Below are positions 25,375 through 33,700 of a stretch of DNA of 64,000 nucleotides, piece after piece (the first letter of the stretch is position 1; every line of letters starts with the position of its first letter). The notes beneath the pieces are model-generated. The model was not told where the DNA came from and did no database searches. It worked only from the letters and a program-made list of their open reading frames with translations. The stretch comes from an uncultured bacterium (lineage in GTDB: Bacteria > Cyanobacteriota > Vampirovibrionia > Gastranaerophilales > Gastranaerophilaceae), in contig CAREDV010000001.1 in NCBI GenBank assembly GCA_948964545.1, positions 186,001 through 250,000 on the forward strand, written 5' to 3'. The translations under genes were made by a program, and so were the position numbers.

Positions 25375-26249
25375 TTGTTTTCCTCAAAATGTTTGTATAA
25401 TTTGTCGTCTATGTCGGAATAGAAAATCCCGTCGAGTTCTATGCCGACTTTTCCTTTATTTACCTTTCCTATGCAGGTATATTCCATGCTGTCGGGAACA
25501 ACAGCAACAAGCCCGTAATCCTCTCCGCCGTATAAAACAGTTTCCATATCAACCGAAGGGTCGTGCGGGATTTTTGATGTATCAATGGAAATTGTTACTC
25601 CGCTTGCTTTTGCAATTTGCATTAAGGCATCTGCCAGTCCGTCGGATGTGTCCATCATGGCATAATCATAATCTGCGTTAGAGGCAATTTGTTTTGAAAA
25701 TTCTCTTTGAGCTTTAGGTGTGAGGTGAGCTTTTATAAACTTTTCAGGCTCTTTTTTGTCTGCTAGTAACAATTGCAGACCTTTTGCGCTGCTTCCGTGT
25801 TCGCCTGAAACAATTACCTTATAACCTTCTTTTGCATTAGAGCGGGATGAGATTTTTCTGCCCTTTGTTGTACCGATTGCAGTTACTGATACAAAGATTT
25901 TATCGCTTCCTGTCAAATCTCCGCCGACAATTTCAACATCCTGACAGGCTTCTTTTGCTCCTTCATAAAAATTTTTGATAAAATCTTTGTCAATATGTTT
26001 GGGCAGTGAAAGTGAAATTGTAAGATATTTCGGTTCTGCACCTGATGCACAAATGTCGCTTATATTAACCATTACGGACTTATACCCGAGCTGATAAGGT
26101 GTCATATAATCCATCTTAAAATGCACATCTTCGACCAGACTGTCTTGAGTTATCACAATACCCAGACTTTTAAGATAAGCACAATCATCCCCGATATATT
26201 CAGAATTCAGAGTTGATTTAATTATTTGGATAAGTTCTTTTTCTTTCAT
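25371..26249 (-). CDS. thiL: Thiamine-monophosphate kinase
   Basis: Phosphorylates thiamine monophosphate to thiamine diphosphate. IGDDCAYLK and the next ITQDSLVEDVHF are the N-terminal metal and substrate motifs; VNISDICASGAEP and GGDLTGSDKIFVSVTAIG are AIR-synthase-like family motifs; DTSDGLADALMQIA and GGEDYGLVAVVP complete the set. 292 residues is a little below the usual length. It starts on the stop of the GGDEF gene (TGATG). Confidence 0.93.
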   Translation of the reverse strand: MKEKELIQIIKSTLNSEYIGDDCAYLKSLGIVITQDSLVEDVHFKMDYMTPYQLGYKSVMVNISDICASGAEPKYLTISLSLPKHIDKDFIKNFYEGAKEACQDVEIVGGDLTGSDKIFVSVTAIGTTKGRKISSRSNAKEGYKVIVSGEHGSSAKGLQLLLADKKEPEKFIKAHLTPKAQREFSKQIASNADYDYAMMDTSDGLADALMQIAKASGVTISIDTSKIPHDPSVDMETVLYGGEDYGLVAVVPDSMEYTCIGKVNKGKVGIELDGIFYSDIDDKLYKHFEENK

Positions 26250-28135
26250 CAGGCATCAATATCAATAATAGTAACAAATTCCTGAACAAGAGCCGAATTC
26301 CATTTTTTGCCCGCATCCTGTTTGATTACTTCAACAGCTTGTTTCGGTGTAAGTTCTGCTCTGTAAGTTCTTGGCTCTATTAAAGCATAATAAGCATCTA
26401 CAATCAAGATGATTTGTGATGTCATCGGAATTTTTTCACGTGCAATCTGTGCAGGATAACCGCTTCCGTCCCAGTTTTCGTGGTGGTGTTCTATGATTGG
26501 AATAATATCTTGAACAGCGCTTATAGGTTTGAGAATTTCTCTTGCCGCAATAATCGGATGTTCTTTTATTTGTTGTCTTTCTGCATCCGTTAATGGAGTT
26601 GTTTTTTGCAGAAGTTCTTGTGGTAACATCAGGTTGCCGATATCATAAAGAAGTATTGCAATTTTCAGTTTGTCGATTTCATCTTTTGGCAGGTCAAAAC
26701 GTTTTGCAAGGCTTACGGCGAGCAGAACTTTAGATCTTACAACACCGTTTTGATGAAGCGGATTGTAAGTTTGTGTAAGCATATCGGCTACGCTGTACAG
26801 CGCTTCTTTCGGGACTTCTGTTTGAAGTTTGCTTTTAATATTTTCAGAAATTTCATTTCCGATATGTTTATTGTGTTTGTTTAAGATATCCATAAACGTA
26901 TTTATGGCAATTTCCTGCCAGCTTGTTTCGGATATCGGTTTTGCTAGTGTAACTCTGTTTCTGCCGTTTCGTTTAGACTGATACATTGCTTGATCAGTAA
27001 GCTCTAAAATATCTTCGATATTTTCTGAATGTTCCAAAAATGTTGCAACACCTATACTTGCCGTAATACGATTGATTGTGTCAAGCTTTTCGCTTTCAAG
27101 AGCTTTTCTGATTCTTTCAGCAGCAATCATTGCGCCTTTAGAATCAACACCTGGAAGAATTACATTAAACTCCTCGCCGCCCATACGTGCTGCAGTATCG
27201 ATTGAACGGGCGTTTCTTTTCAAAACTTCCGCAACTGTTTTTATTGCCAAATCACCGTATGCATGTCCAAATTTATCGTTGATTTGTTTAAGGTGGTCTA
27301 AATCTAGTCCTATTACGCTGAATGGCTGTTTTTGACGCAGTGCACGTGTAACTTCTTTTTTCAGATATTCTTCAAAATATCTTCTGTTATAAAGCCCTGT
27401 AAGCCCGTCAGTGACAGCCTGTGCCTTAACTTCTTCAAACAATCCAGCAATGGTTATTGCCATTTCAATCTGCTGTGCAAACATATTTAAAAAATCTGTT
27501 TCACCAGCTGTCAATTCTTTTCTTGATGAAAATACGTTAAACCAGCCAAAATGTGTACCTCTGGCAAATAACGGAATATTTATGATAGCTTTGCTCGGAC
27601 TTCCGTCAACTACTTCTTTCAGTACATCATCTGGAATTTCAGGGATTACTGATTTTAAAGTCCCGCCGATATCAAGAGTTAAATCGATTTGTTTTGTTTG
27701 GGCGGTTTTTGCATAGATACTGTTGTCGTTATAAACAAGTTTACGTGTTTGAATCGGGCCTTTTATAAGTTTATCTACGCGTTTGATTGACGTATCGTTT
27801 GATTGGGCCAGAACTGTAAGATAAATTCCATTTTCATCCTCACATTTTTTTATGATGTTGCAGTGAAGATACCCGAGTTCTCCCTGAATACTGTTTACAA
27901 TTGTTTCAAGAACGCTTTGCAAAGGCCGTGAAGCATTCATCATATCCCAGATGTGCTGTAAGGTAAGCATTCTTTTGTTTGCGATGTTAAGTTCTCTTGT
28001 TCGTTCTTCAATTTCTTTTTCAAGCTGAAGGTTGCGTTCATAGATTTCAAGATAATCTTGTTTCCCGCTGTATATGGTATTTTCAACCTCTGAAACTTTT
28101 TTATAAATATCTTTTAAATTTTTGAAGAAATCCAT
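26249..28135 (-). CDS. GAF-GGDEF protein with degenerate HD-GYP domain
   Basis: Cyclic-di-GMP signalling protein. Coiled coil (about 1-55), GAF sensor (about 70-235), GGDEF diguanylate cyclase with intact MGGEEFNVIL near 317-325 and DGLTGLYNRRYFEE, then an HD-GYP-like phosphodiesterase domain (about 425-620). In that last domain the HD pair reads YDIGN (near 496), so the metal-binding His is lost, whereas EHHHENWDGSGYP (near 548) is kept. The protein should therefore make c-di-GMP, and the HD-GYP part may be only a sensor. No signal peptide or TM. The -10 box ends six bases before the ATG, so the message may be leaderless. Operon with thiL and ispD. Confidence 0.9.
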   Translation of the reverse strand: MDFFKNLKDIYKKVSEVENTIYSGKQDYLEIYERNLQLEKEIEERTRELNIANKRMLTLQHIWDMMNASRPLQSVLETIVNSIQGELGYLHCNIIKKCEDENGIYLTVLAQSNDTSIKRVDKLIKGPIQTRKLVYNDNSIYAKTAQTKQIDLTLDIGGTLKSVIPEIPDDVLKEVVDGSPSKAIINIPLFARGTHFGWFNVFSSRKELTAGETDFLNMFAQQIEMAITIAGLFEEVKAQAVTDGLTGLYNRRYFEEYLKKEVTRALRQKQPFSVIGLDLDHLKQINDKFGHAYGDLAIKTVAEVLKRNARSIDTAARMGGEEFNVILPGVDSKGAMIAAERIRKALESEKLDTINRITASIGVATFLEHSENIEDILELTDQAMYQSKRNGRNRVTLAKPISETSWQEIAINTFMDILNKHNKHIGNEISENIKSKLQTEVPKEALYSVADMLTQTYNPLHQNGVVRSKVLLAVSLAKRFDLPKDEIDKLKIAILLYDIGNLMLPQELLQKTTPLTDAERQQIKEHPIIAAREILKPISAVQDIIPIIEHHHENWDGSGYPAQIAREKIPMTSQIILIVDAYYALIEPRTYRAELTPKQAVEVIKQDAGKKWNSALVQEFVTIIDIDA

Positions 28136-28141
28136 GTTTTT

Positions 28142-28170
28142 ATTATACTACTTTATTTTATTTTTTACAA
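28142..28170 (-). promoter_or_regulatory. Promoter of the GGDEF-thiL-ispD operon, leaderless
   Basis: Minus strand: -35 TTGTAA (28165-28170), 17-nt spacer, perfect -10 TATAAT (28142-28147), then AAAAAC and the ATG. The expected start of transcription is at or within a base of the ATG. No Shine-Dalgarno. Confidence 0.75.
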
Positions 28171-28183
28171 GCGACGAAGTCGC
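28171..28183. repeat. Hairpin beside a promoter
   Basis: GCGAC-GAA-GTCGC, touching the -35 of the GGDEF gene promoter and lying after the ROK kinase stop. It may end the leftward ROK transcript or serve as a binding site. The T-run is only four bases, on the plus strand. Confidence 0.45.
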
Positions 28184-28214
28184 CTTTTACACTATATATT
28201 GAACAATATTTTAG

Positions 28215-29153
28215 CTATTCTTCCAAGAATGCCGCCCCGATTACACCCGAATAATCTCCGAGTTTTGCCTTGCTGAATTTTATTTTTTCTGCAGGAACTG
28301 GTAATGACTTTGTGCGTGCTTTTTTAATTGTTTTTTCGTAAAAATAATCAACTGCCTCAATTAATCCTCCGCCAAGGATTACAAGCTCAGGGTTTATAAA
28401 ATTAATTATGCTTGCAATTCCGCCTGAAAGGTATTCTGAAGCTTCGGTTACATATTGCAAAACAAGTTCATCATCTTTTTCGATTGATTTTTGAATCATG
28501 CTTGAAGTTATTGATTTTCCTGTTTCTAAATATTCTAAGATACAGGATTTTCTCCCTTTTTTTAGAGCACCCTCAATTCGTCTTTCAATTGCAGAGCGGG
28601 ATGCGTAAGCTTCTAAACATCCGTGTCCTCCGCAGGCACACTGTCTGCCGTTTAAATCAACTATCATGTGTCCGATTTCACCCGCAGTTCCCGTTGCTCC
28701 GCGAATTATTTTTCCGTCTTTTATAATGGCAGAACCTACACCTGTTCCGACAAATATGCATACAAAATCGTCACATCCTTTACCCGCACCGAAATTTTGC
28801 TCTCCAATCGCCGCTACTTCAACATCGTTGCCGACAAATACAGGTAAATTAAATCGTTCAGATAAAATCTTTTTAAGATTAAGGTCATAGCAATCCAAAT
28901 TCGGCGCAGCGAGAATAATTCCGTTTTTCCTGTCAATCTGACCTGCTGAACCTATTCCGATTGATTCAATTTCTGAAGAATCAACTTTTAATTCTTCTAT
29001 TCCATCAATAATTTTTTTTGTTATATTTTTAGGGCCTTTGTCTTTTTTGGTTTTCTTTTTTATGCACTCAATGACTTTACCGCTTTCGCGTTCTACCAGT
29101 GCGATAAGAATTTTTGTTCCGCCTAAATCGATTCCGATTGAATACTTTTTCAT
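28215..29153 (-). CDS. ROK-family glucokinase-type sugar kinase
   Basis: Cytosolic kinase, most likely phosphorylating glucose. IDLGGTKILIAL (8-19) is the phosphate-binding loop; D110 in FVGND is the catalytic base; GEIGHMIVD (H162) with C172, C174 and C179 in CACGGHGC form the ROK zinc site; INPELVILGGGL is C-terminal. 312 residues is normal, with no DNA-binding domain, so it is a kinase rather than a ROK repressor. Mannose or N-acetylglucosamine kinase activity cannot be excluded. Divergent from a secreted GH13 enzyme, which fits glucan use. The mRNA seems leaderless. Confidence 0.88.
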   Translation of the reverse strand: MKKYSIGIDLGGTKILIALVERESGKVIECIKKKTKKDKGPKNITKKIIDGIEELKVDSSEIESIGIGSAGQIDRKNGIILAAPNLDCYDLNLKKILSERFNLPVFVGNDVEVAAIGEQNFGAGKGCDDFVCIFVGTGVGSAIIKDGKIIRGATGTAGEIGHMIVDLNGRQCACGGHGCLEAYASRSAIERRIEGALKKGRKSCILEYLETGKSITSSMIQKSIEKDDELVLQYVTEASEYLSGGIASIINFINPELVILGGGLIEAVDYFYEKTIKKARTKSLPVPAEKIKFSKAKLGDYSGVIGAAFLEE

Positions 29154-29161
29154 ATACTTTG

Positions 29162-29190
29162 ATTATATATTAAAATTTCACAATTTGCAA
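29162..29190 (-). promoter_or_regulatory. Promoter of the ROK kinase gene, near-leaderless
   Basis: Minus strand: -35 TTGCAA (29185-29190), 17-nt spacer, -10 TATAAT (29162-29167), eight bases before the ATG, no Shine-Dalgarno. Confidence 0.7.
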
Positions 29191-29230
29191 AAAGTTATTT
29201 TATTTGCTAGCATAATATTGGAGGGGTATT

Positions 29231-30778
29231 ATGGGATTGAAAAACAAAATTTTTACTGCTTTAATTTTAACCGCAATGTCAGCTCAATGTGCATTTAGCG
29301 CAGATGTCTGGGTAAACGATTTGAGAAGATTATTCTCAAATAATTCTGCTGTGATTTATGAAATTAATTTGAGAACATTTGGTGCACAGGATACAAATAA
29401 AAACGGTATCATTGATTTTGAGGACGGTGAAGAAAGCGGAACGTTTTTAAATGCAATCCCAAAACTTGATGAATTAAGACAAAAAGGTATTAATACAATT
29501 CATGTTCTGCCGATTACCCCTGTCGGTAAAACTAAAGCTTTAGGAACAGCTGGTTCTTTGTATTCGGCATTGAGTTTTAATACCATAAATCCTCAGCTTG
29601 GAAGCAAAGATACAGCATTGTCTTTAAAATCACAGGCAATAAAATTTATTGATGAAGCGCATAAAAGAAATATCCGCGTAATTATTGATTTACCTTCCTG
29701 TGGTTCTTATGATTTGTATATGCAGCGTCCCGAGTTATTTTTGAAAGACAAAACTGGACAATCTGTTGTTCCTGCAGACTGGACAGATGTAAGACTGTTT
29801 GATGCAGGTTCTGAAGCTGCTGTAAATAATGATGTTTATACTTTATATAAAGAATTTGTGGATATGGTTGTAAATATTGGTGCAGACGGAATTAGAGCCG
29901 ATGTCGCAACAAATAAGCCCGCAAGGTTCTGGAAAGATTTAATCGATTATTCACGAATGAAAGACCCGCAATTCTTGTGGCTTGCGGAAGCATCAGAAAG
30001 CTGGACTGAACCTGTGAGTCCAAATGCAGTATTTACACCATATAATAAGCTTCTTGAAGCAGGATTTGACGGGTATTACGGAAGCTATTTCAGCCTTAAA
30101 GATTTTAAAACAGGCAGGGAATTTATAAATCTTATACAAAAGACACGCGCTAATCTTGCGGGTTATTCTTCACCAAAAGCTGTAATTGGAAGTTTTACAA
30201 CGCATGACGAGATGAGTCCTGTTTTAATCAATGGAACAAAATTTTCTGATATGATAATTTGGCTTAATGCAACATTGCCTGTGAATTCTTATTTTGTAGA
30301 CGGATTTGATACAGGAGACAATTATATTTATCTCTGGGCTAACAAGGAAGCATTCAAAACATTTACCGATGATGATTATTATTTTGTTCACCGCGGAAAG
30401 ATTGATATATTCAATTTTTCAAGAGCTCCAGGAGCAAAAAATGAGGAACTTTTAAAATCTTTTATTCTTGCAAACAGAATGAAAAGACAGTTTGTGACAA
30501 TGGTTAATAACGGAAAATTTGTGCCGTTGAAAACTTCTAATCCGACAGTTTTTGCTTATGCAGTAAGTTATAACGGAAAAAGTGTGATAGTAATGGGAAA
30601 TCTAAATTTTAGAAATAATGCAGATGTAGTTGTTTCAGTATCCAGATTAACCACTGAAAATATGGTTTTACCAATAAAAATTGATAGTGTGCCTATAACT
30701 CAGCGAGGCGGATTAAAGGTTACTATGAAAGCTGGAGAAACCATTGTGCTTGTAGTAGACGATTTAGAAGTCAAATAG
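29231..30778 (+). CDS. Secreted GH13 alpha-amylase-family enzyme
   Basis: Glycoside hydrolase or transglycosylase acting on alpha-glucans. Signal peptide about 1-24. The (beta/alpha)8 barrel motifs are: region I VIIDLPSCGS (D153), region II ADGIRADVA (nucleophile D224), region III LWLAEASE (acid/base E253), region IV FTTHDE (H325, D326), so the enzyme should be active. Region I lacks the usual NH after the Asp. Residues 54-65 (DTNKNGIIDFED) fit an EF-hand calcium loop inserted before the barrel. 515 residues. GGAGGGG precedes the ATG. It ends one base from the convergent giant gene. Confidence 0.9.
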   Translation: MGLKNKIFTALILTAMSAQCAFSADVWVNDLRRLFSNNSAVIYEINLRTFGAQDTNKNGIIDFEDGEESGTFLNAIPKLDELRQKGINTIHVLPITPVGKTKALGTAGSLYSALSFNTINPQLGSKDTALSLKSQAIKFIDEAHKRNIRVIIDLPSCGSYDLYMQRPELFLKDKTGQSVVPADWTDVRLFDAGSEAAVNNDVYTLYKEFVDMVVNIGADGIRADVATNKPARFWKDLIDYSRMKDPQFLWLAEASESWTEPVSPNAVFTPYNKLLEAGFDGYYGSYFSLKDFKTGREFINLIQKTRANLAGYSSPKAVIGSFTTHDEMSPVLINGTKFSDMIIWLNATLPVNSYFVDGFDTGDNYIYLWANKEAFKTFTDDDYYFVHRGKIDIFNFSRAPGAKNEELLKSFILANRMKRQFVTMVNNGKFVPLKTSNPTVFAYAVSYNGKSVIVMGNLNFRNNADVVVSVSRLTTENMVLPIKIDSVPITQRGGLKVTMKAGETIVLVVDDLEVK

Positions 30779-30779
30779 A

Positions 30780-33700
30780 TTATGCGTAATATTTTTGTGC
30801 TTTAGCCAAAGCTTGAACACGTCTTTGGCGGTACAGAGCATTTTTTTTCATAATTTCTTTTGTGCGTTTAGTTAATTTACCTGGAACAGCGTGTTTCTTT
30901 TTAGCTTCACCCTCTTTTTGAGTCATAAACATACCTGCAACTGACATTGCAGTGTTTGCAGCCTGACCTGTGATGTCAAGGATATTTTCAATTTTTTTAG
31001 TTTTCGCTTCTTTCGCTTTGTTCTTTTTGAATTCTGCACGTTTTGCTTGTTCGTTTTCGTATTCAGCAACGGAAGCTTCATCTCCCTGGCCCATTGCTTC
31101 TTGTCTATAATCTTCAAGAAGATCATCATCAAGGTCTGCAAATTCTTCTGATGCTCCGTTTTCTTCCATATTAGTTTTTTTGAATTCTTCAAGAGATTCA
31201 GTGTTTTCTATTTCAGGAGCTTCTTGTGTTGCAGCTGTTGATTCAGTTGCTTGAGAATTATTTTCTAGAGCAGCTAATTCTTCTTCTGTAAATGTTGGGA
31301 TTTCGTCATCAACTTCTGGAGTTTCAGTTTTTGTTTCAACTGTTTCAACTGTTTCAACATCAGCTGAAGAAGATGTTTCTGCTGGAGTTTCACTTCTTAA
31401 AGCTTCAGCAGCTTCTGCTTGTGTATCTGTAACTTCTAATGCAGGAGTTTCAGCAGGTTTTTCTGCAGCTGTTGCAGCAGGAGCAACTTTGCCTTCTGTT
31501 TCAGGAACAGTGCCTGCAGGAGTTGTAGTTGTTTTAGTTTCTTCAGTTTTTTCTTGTTTTTCTGGCTGTTTAGTTTCTTCTTTTTTGTTTTCTGGTTGAG
31601 CTGCTTGTTGTGTTTCTTGAGATTTATTGTAATTGCCTGATTGTTTAAGCTTTTGTTTTACTTGTGCTTTTTGTTTGTCATTTAAGCCCATTTCATTAAG
31701 TTTTTGGTCTATTAGAGAATCTCTTGTTCCTTCTACTTGAGCTTTAAATTTAGGATCATTTTTAAATTTATCTACTGCAGCTTTAGCTTCAGCTTTTTGT
31801 TCAGGTGTTAAATTTTTATCATTATCAATTGATTTATTAACTTCATCATCTACATTTGTTTTTTCTTTTGTTTCGTTTTCATCTTTGTTTTCTGTGTTAT
31901 TGTTCTTATTTGCTAATTGACCAATAGAGCCTAATGTTTGTAAGCCGCCGCCAATTGTACCTAAAAGATTAGCAGTTTTTTCATCACCGCCAAATTCTGT
32001 CATAATTTGACTTGTTGAAGATAATGCAGTACCAACAGCACTTGTAATTGTAGATATTTTACCAATAGTATTTTGACTGCCCATATTGCTTAAGCTTGAA
32101 GCTGCTCCTGTAGCTGCAGAACCGACACCTGCAATTGTGGAAATTTTGCTCATTACACCGTTTGCTTCTTTGCCTTGTACTGCTCTTACGTTGTTAACAA
32201 GTTCTGCAGAAGAAGAAACAATGCTTAAGCCTTCTGATACATAGTTTAATGCACTTCCTGCTGCAGCTCCGCCGCCTGCAAAACTTGTTGCAACAGATAC
32301 TGCTGTTGCTCCTAGTGCCATTAAACCTGCTGCTAAATTACCGTTAGCAACATTTATAATACCTTTAGTTACACCGCAAGCTGCGCTTCCAGCAAGACCT
32401 ACAATTTTTAATACACCACCGACTGTTTGTAATGTAATACCACTTGTTTCTAATGATGTACCTGTTGTAACTTGTACAGTACCTGCGGAAACTAATGCAG
32501 CACCAGCTGCTGCTGTAAATGGGTTGCTTAATAAAGCTGTACCAACTGAAATTTGAATAGTACCTGCTGTTATTAATGCCGCACCTGATGCTTCCATTGG
32601 AGTACCAACTTGAATTAATACTAAACCTGTTGTAGAAGTGATAGAGAAAATGTTTTCAGCAATACCGATTGCTCCGAAAACTTTGTTTAATTTCTTTTGT
32701 TTTTCTTTTTCTTTCTTTTCAGTTTCTTTAATTTTTTTGTCTTTAAGTTGTAATTTTTTTTCAAATTTAACAGATTTATTTTTGATTGAATCTTGGATAA
32801 TTGTGATTTTTGCTCTGTTTCTTACTACAATTCTGTCTTGACTTTTGAATTCAACGCCTAATTCGTTAATTCTCATGTCATTTTGAGCTAATTTGCTTTG
32901 ATTGTCTGTACCATCAGATGTACTTACAATTGTGAAACTGTTTGAAGCTAAAGCACCGCCTTGTTCTCCATCTTGTTTTTGCTGTGGAGCTTTTTTAGGT
33001 GCACTCATTTGGTTAGCTTCTTCTTCAGCAGCCATTTTTTCGTTTTCTGCAGTCAGCATTTCGTATTCAACTAAGATTTCTTGTTGTTTTTCGACTGCTT
33101 TTTGAGATTCTTGAGTTAAAGCAATTACTTCTTCTTCTTCTTTTTTAATTTGTTTTTCTAATTTTTTTGCTTCTTTTTCAAGTTGTTTAGCATCTTTTTT
33201 CTCGTCTTTTTCAATTTTTTTAGATTCTTTGCCTGCGTCTTTAGCTGTTTTAGCACCTGCTTTAACAGCATCTTCCTGTTTGTCTGTTTGTTTTGTAATT
33301 TGTTTTTCTTGGCTTTCTGCATTATCAGCCATTGCTTCGGGTGATTGTTCTTTTTCTTCTTTAGGTGCATCTGAACTTTCTGTCGATTCTGTATTTTCAG
33401 CAGATGGTTCTTCTACTGTCGGTTCTTGTGCAGAAGTTTCATCAGCTGGAGCTGTCGGAGTTTCTTCTGATGGTTCTTCGACTACAGGAGTTTCAACACC
33501 TGTAGTTTCTTCAGCTTCTGTTACTGCTTCTTCTGCTTGTTCTGCGCCTTCAGTAGTAGTTGTTTCGTCTGTATTTTCAGCACCTTCTACGCTATTTTCA
33601 TCTTCTTCATTTTCTTCAGCAGGAAGTTGTGTTGCTTCTGCACCTGTTACAGAGATGATTTCAGCTTCCAATGTTGTTAAATCATTGAGTGCTTTGTCTT

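Noticed and set aside
31200..31600. Repeated GTTTC/TTCTTC-rich sequence that could suggest a repeat array or CRISPR
   Set aside because: The repetition is codon-level (Glu/Thr/Pro repeats); there are no uniform spacers or identical repeats.
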